A DNA stretch of 64,000 nucleotides from positions 114,631-178,630 of the forward strand of contig NZ_RQGG01000018.1 of assembly GCF_004769665.1 (NCBI RefSeq), given 5' to 3'. The notes beneath the pieces are model-generated. The model was not told the DNA's origin and ran no database searches. It worked only from the letters and a program-made list of their open reading frames with translations. This DNA is from Leptospira kemamanensis. Lineage in GTDB: Bacteria > Spirochaetota > Leptospiria > Leptospirales > Leptospiraceae. This document shows positions 27,587 to 37,031 of this stretch, piece after piece (position 1 is the stretch's first letter; every line of letters starts with the position of its first letter). Both the position numbers and the translations under genes were made by a program.

Positions 27587-29737
27587 GTGAAATTATCTCT
27601 ACGTGATACAATCAAAGGTGTAATTGGGAAAATCCTATTAACCGGAATCTTTGTCGTTTCAATGACAATGTTTTTTGTTTTGTATCCTTTGTTAGCTGAT
27701 CCAGATTACTACAAAAATCTAATCCTAGAAACTGCTTATAATCTAACAGAACTCAATGTAAATTATAAAACTTCGGAACCTGTTTTTTTTCCTTTTCCGG
27801 GAATTGAGTTAACCGATGTTACCGTATCCAAATCAAATGATGAATTGATTCATGTGCAAAAACTTCGGATTGAAGTGTATTATGGAGTATTTGTTGGAAA
27901 TCCATTAGAAATTCGAAAAATCTATCTGAATACTGGTACTGTAGAAATTACACGTGAAAAAGATGAGTCCTTTCCTCTCTTTGAACGAATCGCTACCAAA
28001 AGTAATTCAAACTCCAACACAAATGCAAACAAAGAAAACAAAACGGTAACGCAATCTACAATTACCAAGTCTCAGAACGTTACCGGGTCAGAAGAAACCA
28101 ACATAGACAAACCAATTGAACTTTATTTTGCTAAAACATTTGCGAATTTCGTAAATCAAATCGAAATCAAAAATATTACGATTTTATTTGAAGATAAGTT
28201 GTATTCCAGAAATATCAATTTATATCTTTGGGGTGCCACCTTTCACTTAGATAGGGATCTACGAAATATTGATGTTTACGTGTATGGAAAATTAAACAAC
28301 GAACCCATTACACTCAGTATCGATCTCCTCTTTTTAGAAGATAAGATGACCTATGAATCCTTGCGATTGGAAGGTGAATTTACGTTTCAAAATCTAAAGG
28401 GAATCGATTTACATGATATCGTAATTATATTTACCAGAGGTGATTTGCGATTTGCAAAAACATCGGGCACCATTCCATTTTACAAACGTGATGCGGCAAA
28501 AATCTATGCAGTAGTAGATCGAATGCACATTCAAGACTTGGCGTTAAAGGATGGTAAAACTTTTGCCGACGGCCATGTTTCTACCTTAATGCATTATGAT
28601 ATCAGTGAAGACAAACTTTCTTTTGCCAATATCATTGTGGAGTGGAAAGGTAAGTCAAAATTATATGGTTCTGGTTTTGTCAATTTTCTAAAACCACCTT
28701 TGTCACCGACAGTTTCTTTTGAAGGAACGTCAGACTACCTCGATGTTCCAAGTATCATTAAGGTCATTAAAATTTGGATAGATCCTGATTTTGAAAAATC
28801 GATTCTCACTCGTGATATTCCAAGCACGGGATACGCGAATCGAATGAATGTCTATCTTAACTTCCATCTACGAAATTTATCAGTAGTTGATTTCAAAGCC
28901 GATTCTTTAAAGTTAAATGTACATTATGCAAAACGAAAATTAACGATCAATCGTTATGAGCTAAAAGCATATAATGGAATTGCAGTAGGAACTGGGACCT
29001 ATAGTTGGACGAGTCCAGTTGGTTTGACACTCAAAGGAGAAATCCAACATGCTGCGATTGCTCCCTTATTATCCGATATATTCAAAATTTCACCTATCAC
29101 TGGTAATCTGGACTCTGAATTTGTCCTTGTTTCTCCTTCTGATACGGAAGATGGACTCCTAAACAATTTACAAATTACTGGTAATATCAATGCCAAAAAT
29201 GGTGAGTTACTCAGTTATACAAACATTCTAAAACCAATTAGTTCTATTGGAAGTATCATCAACTTAAAAAAAATCGACTTTAGCCGAGCCACTCCTTATA
29301 ACGAACTAAAATTTGATTTTTTCTATGCAAAAGAAAACATCGATGTGAAGAATTTTGCCTTAAAGGCTGATGGGATTGCAGGTTCTGGAGGTGGGAAAAT
29401 TGGTTTTAACAAAGCAATTGATATGAAGTTTACCATTGCTTTTCCTGGAGTAGCGGGCAAAGCATTAAAACTCCCCATTATCTATCGCGGTACTTATGGC
29501 GTCTCCACACCGTTTATCGATCCTATTTGGTTAGGTTCCGTTTATGCGGGAACAATCTTCTTGGCAAGTCCAGCGGGAGCAGCTGTGGGAGGGATTGCTG
29601 GTTCTGCAATGTCTGAGTATGTAAACAAAGCAGTCGACAATGTGACAACAGGTGTGCAGAAAAGTTGGAGTGGGATTAAGTCATTGTTTGGTGGAAAGGA
29701 AGAAGAAGAGAAAAAAGAAGAAAAAACCAAGGAATGA
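27587..29737 (+). CDS. AsmA-like inner-membrane-anchored protein
   Basis: A 716-residue protein with one N-terminal membrane segment (about 15-37) and a long beta-rich periplasmic body. The opening pattern (FPFPGIELTDVTVSK...VQKLRIEVYYGVFVGNPLEIRKIYLNTG) and the C-terminal region (KIDFSRATPYNELKFDF...NFALKADGIAGSGGG) match the AsmA/TamB-type architecture, whose members are thought to carry lipids between membranes. A Ser/Asn/Thr-rich linker lies near 140-175, and the tail is very rich in Lys and Glu. The start is GTG with no clear ribosome site. It follows the importer by six bases. Confidence 0.8.
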   Translation: MKLSLRDTIKGVIGKILLTGIFVVSMTMFFVLYPLLADPDYYKNLILETAYNLTELNVNYKTSEPVFFPFPGIELTDVTVSKSNDELIHVQKLRIEVYYGVFVGNPLEIRKIYLNTGTVEITREKDESFPLFERIATKSNSNSNTNANKENKTVTQSTITKSQNVTGSEETNIDKPIELYFAKTFANFVNQIEIKNITILFEDKLYSRNINLYLWGATFHLDRDLRNIDVYVYGKLNNEPITLSIDLLFLEDKMTYESLRLEGEFTFQNLKGIDLHDIVIIFTRGDLRFAKTSGTIPFYKRDAAKIYAVVDRMHIQDLALKDGKTFADGHVSTLMHYDISEDKLSFANIIVEWKGKSKLYGSGFVNFLKPPLSPTVSFEGTSDYLDVPSIIKVIKIWIDPDFEKSILTRDIPSTGYANRMNVYLNFHLRNLSVVDFKADSLKLNVHYAKRKLTINRYELKAYNGIAVGTGTYSWTSPVGLTLKGEIQHAAIAPLLSDIFKISPITGNLDSEFVLVSPSDTEDGLLNNLQITGNINAKNGELLSYTNILKPISSIGSIINLKKIDFSRATPYNELKFDFFYAKENIDVKNFALKADGIAGSGGGKIGFNKAIDMKFTIAFPGVAGKALKLPIIYRGTYGVSTPFIDPIWLGSVYAGTIFLASPAGAAVGGIAGSAMSEYVNKAVDNVTTGVQKSWSGIKSLFGGKEEEEKKEEKTKE

Positions 29738-29752
29738 TTTCATTGGTTTTTT
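29725..29752 (+). terminator. Probable terminator of the AsmA-like gene
   Basis: AACCAA...ATG pairs with CATTGGTT, with a small bulge and an ATTT loop, followed by six T residues. It overlaps the last codons of the gene and would end the 20.6-29.7 kb transcript before a converging lipoprotein gene. Confidence 0.45.
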
Positions 29753-29782
29753 CCACATTTTTGGTATGTAATGATATTTTTG

Positions 29783-31477
29783 TTACATGATGTGTTGGAT
29801 CACTTGGCAAACACCAGAGTCATCATATTTAAACTCTACCTTCGGATTATCGGATCTCAATTCAGAAGGTGAAAACTCGATTTGGAAGTACCTTGTACTA
29901 CCATCGTAGAAACAAATGAGTTCACTTGGTTCCACTGTTTCTTCGTAGTCTGAATAACAGCTTTTTTCGATACCAGTAATGTACAATTCACCTTTCGGTT
30001 GTCTCCATTTTGTTGTAGTAATACATGTGCTATCATCAACTGAGAATGATGTTTCCAAAGTTCCAGAATAATCAGTAGAACGAGTCACTGAAGGATTAAA
30101 GCGGAACAAATCTAACATAATCCAATATCGTTTGGAAGCAGACAAAGTATAAACCATCTTTCCCAGTTTATCATCAAAGCCACCTTCGCCAAATTTTAAT
30201 GCGATTAACATTTTTGCTTTTTCGTAGCTATTGTTTTTGATGATGTCTTTGTAATCACTTGGGATTGCTTTTACATATTCTTTGAATCCTTCTCCCGCTA
30301 TCAATAAGTTAGGTGTTGTTTCCAAAGGCGACAAAATAAAATCTTGTTTGTCTGTTTTTACTTTAAATCCCATGGAGGAACCGGATTCTTCTGCTGAGAT
30401 GGAAACAATCGAGTAAGTTTCTTCTTTTGTACCATTTCCCATTGCATCTAAAATTTGGATTTTGATTCGAAAATTAGCCCCGGCTTCCGATAAGATCTCA
30501 AATCGACCAACCGTTTTCGTTGGATCTAAATTAGGATCAATTTTTTTGAGTTTGGTAATCGCTAATGATCCTGAATCTGAATTTACAAGATATTGGCTTT
30601 CGAATCCAGAAACTGAATAAACTCCTTCTTTTGATAAGGTTTCGAATACTTTTTCAGAAAGATAAGGATAATTTTTTAGTTTGTTGAACTGTCCAACTAA
30701 CCCTTTGAAGGTGGAAGATCGTAGTGGAAAACCTGCAATGAAAGAATTTACCAATTCATTTCGGAGTTCCGTTAATCTTTGATCAAAATCATTATTCGTT
30801 TTAATGGAAGAAATGGCTCCAGCTTCATCTACTTCATTTAGAATTGGATACTTTTTCTTCAGTGAAGTCACATATTGGTCTTCTCTGGAAGGATTTTCTA
30901 CTAATTTGATCACTTGGTACAGTTCTTCGATTTTTAGAAGTTGGTCATCAGGTGACGAAACCAATGTTTCTAATAAAAATTGAAAAATCGTGAAGTAATT
31001 AAACGTGATTGAACTTTTAACAGATTTTGGATCCAGAATCCATTTTTTGACATCATTACTTTCGTCGTATTCCTCATCAGAGACAATGATTTTCTTTTTC
31101 TGATTCGCAACATTGTAAGATGACGATTTTAGAAAGTCACTTCCCGCTACATCAAATTCTCGGATATAACCAAATTCTGTTTTACACTTTTGTTTAATGG
31201 AAGTGGGACATTTGATTTGGTATGTTTTGTATACCATATCTTTTTTTTCAAAGGCGATAGAGGCTACAACTTGAACGGCATCTAGATCACCGATGGTTCC
31301 GATTTTTTCAGCTAATGGTTCTTCTGTTTGTAATACTTCGATTGTGTCTTTTGGATCTACAAAAAATATTTTTTTAGGAACTGTGAAATTCTCTACTTTT
31401 TTTTTGCTGCAGTTCATGAGAACTACAGCAGACAAAAGGATAAGAATCCCAATGATTTTTTTTGAATGATTCATCAT
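29783..31477 (-). CDS. Large lipoprotein of unknown function
   Basis: A 564-residue protein with a lipoprotein signal (MMNHSKKIIGILILLSAVVLMNC, then SKKK). After an N-terminal region with possible SH3-like strands (IFFVDPKDTIEVLQ), a long helical and mixed section follows, then a beta-rich C-terminus with several cysteines. No enzyme motif is visible. AAGAGAG lies five bases before ATG 31477; TTG 31480 and ATG 31474 are alternatives. It lies ten bases after the HEAT/SH3 gene on the same strand, so the two are probably expressed together. Likely Leptospira-specific. Confidence 0.75.
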   Translation of the reverse strand: MMNHSKKIIGILILLSAVVLMNCSKKKVENFTVPKKIFFVDPKDTIEVLQTEEPLAEKIGTIGDLDAVQVVASIAFEKKDMVYKTYQIKCPTSIKQKCKTEFGYIREFDVAGSDFLKSSSYNVANQKKKIIVSDEEYDESNDVKKWILDPKSVKSSITFNYFTIFQFLLETLVSSPDDQLLKIEELYQVIKLVENPSREDQYVTSLKKKYPILNEVDEAGAISSIKTNNDFDQRLTELRNELVNSFIAGFPLRSSTFKGLVGQFNKLKNYPYLSEKVFETLSKEGVYSVSGFESQYLVNSDSGSLAITKLKKIDPNLDPTKTVGRFEILSEAGANFRIKIQILDAMGNGTKEETYSIVSISAEESGSSMGFKVKTDKQDFILSPLETTPNLLIAGEGFKEYVKAIPSDYKDIIKNNSYEKAKMLIALKFGEGGFDDKLGKMVYTLSASKRYWIMLDLFRFNPSVTRSTDYSGTLETSFSVDDSTCITTTKWRQPKGELYITGIEKSCYSDYEETVEPSELICFYDGSTRYFQIEFSPSELRSDNPKVEFKYDDSGVCQVIQHIM

Positions 31478-31487
31478 CAATACTCTC

Positions 31488-32528
31488 TTAGTAACTATCC
31501 ACTACATGGATGTATTCACCGAATAAAAATCCTTTTTTACCGTCACTTGTTTTGACTTGGTACCAAAAGTCTTCCATCTCTTCACCTTTGCTATTGGTGA
31601 TGATATACTTTCTAGGTTCTCTAGATACAATTTCAACAACCGCATTTCCTGGAAGACCTGTGATCACTTCGGATCGTTCATTCGCTTTTGATCTCAAATT
31701 CAAACGGTCTGAAACATTGATGATTGCATATTGTTTTGCCGCTTTTAACTTTTTTAAGTTTGCACTTAAGTCTGCCAAGTTAGGGTGATTTGGATTCGTT
31801 TTTTTGAATCGAATCAAGGTAGGAATCACTTGTGCAGGTTTGAAATTGGAAATCGCATCAAATGCTTCTTTGCTGATTTCTGTATCAGGACTTGGTAATA
31901 GTCCTTCGATTGCTGCTAATGATTCGTCAGTTTTGAATTTTCCGGCACTGTATAAACAAGCCATAACAAAATCTTTATCTGGATTTGTGCAGAATGGTTT
32001 TACATACTTCCACTCATCCCAAGCGTTTATGTTTCCAAGACCTCGGATGGCTGCTAGTTGTGTAGGTTTATCTTTCCATTCAATCGCATTACGGAAGATA
32101 GGTGCATTTCCGCTTCTTCCAACTTTTGATAATCCTTGAACACTAGAAAAACGAATTTTTTCGCTTTTGTCTTTGATTCCTTTTTCAAAATAAGATTGTG
32201 ATTTTGCATTCCCAATTCTTGCTAAAGCATCGATCGCAGATTCTCTAACGTAAACATCATCATTCTCATAAGCCTTATGTAATTCGTTGATCCCTGCTTT
32301 GAGATCTCCTAAGGAAGTGGCAGCTTGGGCGCGAATTTTGCTTGATTCCCCTTTCTCTAGCTGTTCAGTCACTGGTTTTACATACTTTGATTCACCAGAT
32401 TTCCCCATTTCCGATAGGATGGATATTTTTTCAGCGTCATCTGCGGCAGTTTTTAAGGCATCTTTTAGATCACCCGCATACAAATGGAAACTCAAAGCGA
32501 AAATTAAAAATGTGAAACCTTTCTTCAC
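31488..32528 (-). CDS. Exported HEAT-repeat protein with C-terminal SH3 domain
   Basis: A 346-residue exported protein. GTG 32528, with GGAG six to seven bases upstream, starts a signal peptide (VKKGFTFLIFALSFHLYA/GD). Helical HEAT-type repeats fill about residues 20-245 (RAQAATSLGDLKAGI, YVRESAIDALARIGN, KIRFSSVQGLSKVGR, QLAAIRGLGNI). A bacterial SH3 domain ends the protein (SDRLNLRSKANERSEVITGL...GKKGFLFGEYIHVV). The layout suggests a periplasmic scaffold that may contact cell-wall peptide or a partner. The longer frame to 32567 adds residues that do not look like a signal. Confidence 0.82.
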   Translation of the reverse strand: MKKGFTFLIFALSFHLYAGDLKDALKTAADDAEKISILSEMGKSGESKYVKPVTEQLEKGESSKIRAQAATSLGDLKAGINELHKAYENDDVYVRESAIDALARIGNAKSQSYFEKGIKDKSEKIRFSSVQGLSKVGRSGNAPIFRNAIEWKDKPTQLAAIRGLGNINAWDEWKYVKPFCTNPDKDFVMACLYSAGKFKTDESLAAIEGLLPSPDTEISKEAFDAISNFKPAQVIPTLIRFKKTNPNHPNLADLSANLKKLKAAKQYAIINVSDRLNLRSKANERSEVITGLPGNAVVEIVSREPRKYIITNSKGEEMEDFWYQVKTSDGKKGFLFGEYIHVVDSY

Positions 32529-33017
32529 GTAACACTCCAGTCGATGGCAATTGCCAGAATTCACCAAGTGTTGTGGAATTTTCTATCCTTGTCAAGAATA
32601 CATTCGATGGAAAAAACATGACTGCGTATTTAGAAATGAGAGAGACCTGGTGTTTTATGCTGCCATTCAGTTGGAACCAAGTGATCCTTTGTGTCTGGAA
32701 ACTTCTGCTTTGATGACTCTTGGTCATTATCATGTTGATCCTTCTGGATCTAACCATCCATCTTAAGTAAGATGGCTTAGAATTGAAATGTCCCCTTGTT
32801 TTGCGTAATCAATTTCATTTATAACCCTAATGGTGTAACAGAAAATCAAAGGAGTTCACATACGATTTTGTTTTAAACCAAAATACTAATATCATTGTAC
32901 TCTTTGTATGATTCCTATTGATCGCAAATGATTAAAATGTTTTGATCTCTTTATATTTTCATTTTGTTAATAAAAAATTTCCTTGTATTGATTTTTTTTG
33001 ATTCCAAACTGAGTAAC
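32529..33017. other. 489-bp region without a confident gene
   Basis: It holds an 8-bp dyad CCATCTTA/TAAGATGG at 32758-32775 and a promoter-like TTGTTT (32796-32801), 18 bases, TATAAC (32820-32825). A good ribosome site AAAGGAG lies near 32848 but no start codon follows it. On the plus strand about 32650-32766 reads like protein (DLVFYAAIQLEPSDP, then TLGHYHVDPSGSNHPS) but lacks a convincing start or full length, so it may be a gene remnant. Confidence 0.4.
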
Positions 33018-34574
33018 ATGGTGAGAGAAACTAAAAATTTCCAATACAAAGAATCTTTTACATCAAATAAAAAAAAGCACATATTGAATCTTCTGCAACA
33101 GTGTTATTCTCACTTGCTTATTATTTCCATCGTAAATATATTTCTTTGCAAACCGCTGTCACTGAATAATCCCGCTGATCCAAACTCCAAAAGTTACTTT
33201 GAAAATGCTGTTGTACTATGTGCTTTAGGAGTCTATGATGCCTGTAAATCCTGTAAACCTGCTCCAGGGCCATGGGATAGTTTTGTAGGCACTGCTACGA
33301 GTGGCACAACCTTAGGATTTGGGATCAAAGTAGATCGGAACTATAATAGTTATTCAATTGGACAATCCCAATTCAATTTTCCTGGGGGTGGCGTTGGTTT
33401 TACCGGGACACCAGGATCAGATATCAATTTTTTTATTACCAAAAAGAATGCAACAGGTGGGATGGAGTGGTTCAATTATATTGGCAAAAGATCTGACGCT
33501 CGATTTGACGTTTTACTCAGAGAGGATGATGGAGTATACTTTTTTCTTGCAACTGATACAAGTTTACCTCTCACATTACATCCATTTGCTGGCACTGTGG
33601 GAACTACCGGCAACGCGGTCGTAGGAAAACTCAATTTTAATGGAGAGTTTCTTTGGACAACCTATATTAATGATTCAGTATTAGGATCCAATACAAGGCT
33701 TGGTTCTGTTATTGATAGCTTAGATGGATCTGGTCTTTATCTCTTTGGATACACCACTACCAGTTTAACCAATAATGGAACTTTGCTTGGTACCTATTCT
33801 GGAGAGGATTGGTTCATCCGAAAACTTTCTTATGAGGGAACCACTCTTTGGACAAAAGTTATGAATGTGCCAGGAGATGTAACTTACTATAACCCAATTA
33901 AAATCACAGAAATACCCAATGGTAGTGGATTTTATCTCTCTACCTCAGTTAGTACTAGTGCGGCAGATTTGAGTGTCTTATATCCGAACGGAAAAAATGT
34001 AAAACCTGCAAATTCGACTAAGGTAGTTGTGAAATTAGACCAAAACTTTGACTACCAATGGTATCGGTATGTCGGATCTGGTGCCAATACAACTGATTTG
34101 TTGTTCATATCTGACCTCGCTTATTCAGACTCTTCCTTTACTTTAGGGAGTACTTACGGTGATGCCGTGTTTTCACAAGGCCTCAACCACCCCAATCCAT
34201 TGACCGGTGATGCAACCCAATTTTTTTTGTTAGATGGTTCTGGAAACGAAAACTATTCCAGTTTTATTTATAAAATCACTGAGTATCTCACACATGGAAC
34301 CGCGAGATTACTCGATCAAAGTACAGATCGTTTCATCCTATCGGGAAGTAGGAGTGCTAGTGGAGTCTTATCAGGTTATATCTCTGAAGTGAATCGATCC
34401 GATTTTTTAGAAATCTCTCGGTATTATACAAAAGGAAATACGATTACTTCCTTTCAGAGGCATTGTGATGGTTCTTATACAGCGATTGGCTTTTCATCCG
34501 TTGACATAGAAAATGCGATCATTCCCAAAGGAAGTACAACTTTCAATTCTTTTGTAACTCGATTCAAACCGTGA
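33018..34574 (+). CDS. Probable lipoprotein with SBBP-type beta-propeller repeats
   Basis: A 518-residue protein. The N-terminal basic region is long, and the hydrophobic segment LLIISIVNIFLC ends in a Cys that could be lipidated. The body has repeats with Trp, Gly and Asp-rich turns of the SBBP (seven-bladed beta-propeller) kind: WFNYIGKRSD, WTTYINDSVLGSNTRLGSVI, WYRYVGSG, with GLYLFGYTTTS and YFFLATD strands. Such proteins are usually surface or periplasmic and of unknown role. ATG 33018 is chosen; the frame is open to TTG 32964. It is a single-gene unit flanked by a converging gene. Confidence 0.75.
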   Translation: MVRETKNFQYKESFTSNKKKHILNLLQQCYSHLLIISIVNIFLCKPLSLNNPADPNSKSYFENAVVLCALGVYDACKSCKPAPGPWDSFVGTATSGTTLGFGIKVDRNYNSYSIGQSQFNFPGGGVGFTGTPGSDINFFITKKNATGGMEWFNYIGKRSDARFDVLLREDDGVYFFLATDTSLPLTLHPFAGTVGTTGNAVVGKLNFNGEFLWTTYINDSVLGSNTRLGSVIDSLDGSGLYLFGYTTTSLTNNGTLLGTYSGEDWFIRKLSYEGTTLWTKVMNVPGDVTYYNPIKITEIPNGSGFYLSTSVSTSAADLSVLYPNGKNVKPANSTKVVVKLDQNFDYQWYRYVGSGANTTDLLFISDLAYSDSSFTLGSTYGDAVFSQGLNHPNPLTGDATQFFLLDGSGNENYSSFIYKITEYLTHGTARLLDQSTDRFILSGSRSASGVLSGYISEVNRSDFLEISRYYTKGNTITSFQRHCDGSYTAIGFSSVDIENAIIPKGSTTFNSFVTRFKP

Positions 34575-34594
34575 CCGATGGAAACAACCCCCTT

Positions 34595-36418
34595 TCACAC
34601 TTCTTCGTTTCGAATCGGGATTCCTTCTTTTTTTAGAATCTTTAAAGCATTGGTAGATGTGGAGACACCTGGTCGAATTTTGTAATCAAATTCCATCCTT
34701 CCATTGACTTCTAGTTCAGTGAAGTGGAATTGTTTTGCCCAAGGAATTTCACTCAATTTTAAATCATGTGTTGTCACAAACACAATGGCACCTTTCTCGC
34801 GTAATGCGAACAAAAGTTCCCTTGTGGCAATATAGCGTTCTTTCGAATTAGTTCCCTTTAAAATCTCATCTAAAAACAGAATGGGGATATGTGATTCCGA
34901 ATTTGCTGAATTTAAGATGTCAGCAAGCCTTCTAACTTCTGAATAAAAAAAGGAAACTCCATCTTCCAGAGAATCTTGGGAACGAATCAAGGTATGGATT
35001 TGAAATGGCATAAACTCAAAACTTGTACCACAAACTTTGGAACCTGCTCTCGCCAGTAATAATGAAACGGCCACCGAACGCAGGTAAGTTGTTTTACCGC
35101 TCATATTAGAACCTGTAATGACAACTAGGTCACCTGGGTGAATTTCTGTGAGGGGATTGAAAACGGATTTCTCTTTTGGGAGAAGAGGGTGTGTGATTTG
35201 GGATGCCTTCAGTGTATTCGTTTCAGTTAGATTCGGAAAGTTATATTCCCGATGCAAAAAAGAATCATTCACAAAAGGTGAGACGGAATCCAATTTGACG
35301 ATTTCTGTCCATTTTTGATTCCAAACCTCTCCATAATGATGGATCCATTGGGAAAATTTTCGAATCTTCCATAAATCCCAAAAAAAGAGTACATTCAATA
35401 TGATATGAGGAAGGGGTGAAATTAATATTTCATAGGAATCACCAAGACTTGTGATTTGTTTCAGTTGTTTTTTTGTAGTACGTTTCTCTTTCGAAACATA
35501 CAAAATTAATTTTGAAAACTCGGAAGCCGTGGATGAAAGTTTTGCAATTTCTTTCCAAGTGCGAAGAGATTCCTTTCGATAACTTAAAAAAATCATCCCA
35601 TTACAAAAGAGAAGCAGTGGAAGGAGAGGTAAGTCAAAGAGTAGGGATATGATTCCATACAAAGGAGTGAATACACTCAAAATGGGAAATAGATAAACCA
35701 AAATCCTACGAAAGTTTCCCTTCCAAAAGGAGATAGGATTTACAAATACATTTCCTTCCGATTTGATTTGTGGTTCCCGTATCTTCAAATGAAAGAATTT
35801 GAGTAGGAGATAGGCCTTGTATTTCTTTTCAGAGATTCCTTTGATAAAGGATTGCCGCTCTAAGATCTCTTTGTTTCCTGCAACATCGTTTTTTAGAAAT
35901 ACATTCAAAAACTCTTGGAAACCTTGTTTCGTGACCGTTGTATCTAGGTAAGAAAAAAAACCATATTTATTACATAAATCTAAGTCAATGGAAAGAGGGT
36001 GATTCCGGATGGATTCTGGATATTCCCAAGGTTCTCTCACTCGAAGGTTTTTATGATTCCCTGTGATACGAAACAATTCTTGTCTTGTAAAATCGATATT
36101 TCCTTCTAGGTTTTCCATTCTCGATTTCAATTTTTGATACAAGCGAACTAAAAAGAAAAAAGGAACAAGAAGGATCAAAATTCCAAGAGTATACACATAC
36201 GAAAGTTGTAAGAGGTAAAAGAGAAAGGTTAAGGAGATACAGGTCAGAAAATTGACCAAACGAAGAATCGATAGAGTTCTTAGTTTTTGTTTGAGTTTAG
36301 GTAGGAGAGAAGTAAACCTAGATTCTCTTTTGCGAAAGAAACCAAAACTCGGATTAGTGGAAAAGTGGTCGTTCGTAATTTTCTTCTTCCCTACGAGAAA
36401 TCTCTGTATCGAGGACAC
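34595..36418 (-). CDS. Membrane-anchored MutS-family ATPase
   Basis: A 607-residue protein with the C-terminal MutS ATPase: Walker A GSNMSGKTTYLRS (near residue 436), DSLEDGVSFFYSEVRRL, Walker B ILFLDEILKGTNSKER and FVTTHDLKL. It lacks the mismatch-recognition domain and instead has two membrane segments near residues 50-95 and two more near 235-280. This is the family often labelled MutS-like but probably not in mismatch repair. GTG 36418, with AGGA ten bases upstream, is the chosen start; it overlaps the upstream 76-residue gene by 65 bp. Confidence 0.85.
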   Translation of the reverse strand: MSSIQRFLVGKKKITNDHFSTNPSFGFFRKRESRFTSLLPKLKQKLRTLSILRLVNFLTCISLTFLFYLLQLSYVYTLGILILLVPFFFLVRLYQKLKSRMENLEGNIDFTRQELFRITGNHKNLRVREPWEYPESIRNHPLSIDLDLCNKYGFFSYLDTTVTKQGFQEFLNVFLKNDVAGNKEILERQSFIKGISEKKYKAYLLLKFFHLKIREPQIKSEGNVFVNPISFWKGNFRRILVYLFPILSVFTPLYGIISLLFDLPLLPLLLFCNGMIFLSYRKESLRTWKEIAKLSSTASEFSKLILYVSKEKRTTKKQLKQITSLGDSYEILISPLPHIILNVLFFWDLWKIRKFSQWIHHYGEVWNQKWTEIVKLDSVSPFVNDSFLHREYNFPNLTETNTLKASQITHPLLPKEKSVFNPLTEIHPGDLVVITGSNMSGKTTYLRSVAVSLLLARAGSKVCGTSFEFMPFQIHTLIRSQDSLEDGVSFFYSEVRRLADILNSANSESHIPILFLDEILKGTNSKERYIATRELLFALREKGAIVFVTTHDLKLSEIPWAKQFHFTELEVNGRMEFDYKIRPGVSTSTNALKILKKEGIPIRNEEV

Positions 36419-36584
36419 GGATGAGACTTCCTAAGTCATTTAATCTCCATTTGTCGATGAGACGTCCTTTCTCGCGACCAGAAAACTTATTGAGATACAG
36501 AGTGCCAAATAGGTCTTCTCCATACTCATAAGCAACAAAGCGCCCGCTTCGTCTTCCTGTAGAATTTTCTAATCGAATCGTCAT
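36354..36584 (-). CDS. Small basic protein of unknown function
   Basis: A 76-residue soluble protein from ATG 36584 (MTIRLENSTGRRSGRF...). It contains many Arg, Glu and Leu residues, with a beta-like first half (FVAYEYGEDLFGTLYLNKF) and a helical second half (LNDLGSLIRVLDTEISRREE). It has no signal or metal motif. The 3' end overlaps the MutS-like gene by 65 bp on the same strand, so coupling is likely. No strong ribosome site is seen. I do not recognise the family. Confidence 0.6.
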   Translation of the reverse strand: MTIRLENSTGRRSGRFVAYEYGEDLFGTLYLNKFSGREKGRLIDKWRLNDLGSLIRVLDTEISRREEENYERPLFH

Positions 36585-36693
36585 GAACGAATACCAAAAA
36601 TCAGAGAAAAAAAAATAGTACAAGCAAAATTTTTTACTTCAGGATATTCATATTTCGGCGATACATATATTGGGGGGAGGCTACCTACCACGG

Positions 36694-36963
36694 ATGGTGG
36701 GAACCTTCAAAATAGAGAAACCCCGGAAACCGGAAAGCACGGAGGCTTGTATGGATTTCTATCCTGATATGAATTTGGAGTTTAAGAGCTCCTTCGTTAA
36801 AACCAACCAGTTTTTTGCCAACACTGAAGACGAATCCCTTCTCCCACAAAAAGGACTTGCGGCTCGTAACCTTCTGAACCTCGCCCAATTGACCAAACTA
36901 CACGAAATTCGCAAACGCCATTTGAAAAAAGGACACCAACGCGAAGGGTTCCACTGGGACTAA
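36694..36963 (+). CDS. Small soluble protein of unknown function
   Basis: An 89-residue protein from ATG 36694, with GGGGAGG about 13 bases upstream; TTG 36670 and ATG 36751 are alternatives in frame. The C-terminal half is helical and basic (GLAARNLLNLAQLTKLHEI, RKRHLKKGHQREG), which could suit nucleic-acid or protein binding but proves nothing. The gene lies before the acyl-CoA ligase, separated by 68 bp, and diverges from the 76-residue gene. Confidence 0.55.
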   Translation: MVGTFKIEKPRKPESTEACMDFYPDMNLEFKSSFVKTNQFFANTEDESLLPQKGLAARNLLNLAQLTKLHEIRKRHLKKGHQREGFHWD

Positions 36964-37031
36964 TTGCCTAAATTTCTCTTGACCATCTGAAAGTGGGGTC
37001 TATCATAAAGACCGCTTTTAGATGGAGAGAT

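Noticed and set aside
32551..32766. A 71-codon plus-strand frame with coding-like end
   Set aside because: The start half is not protein-like and no family is recognised, so it is described only as a possible remnant.
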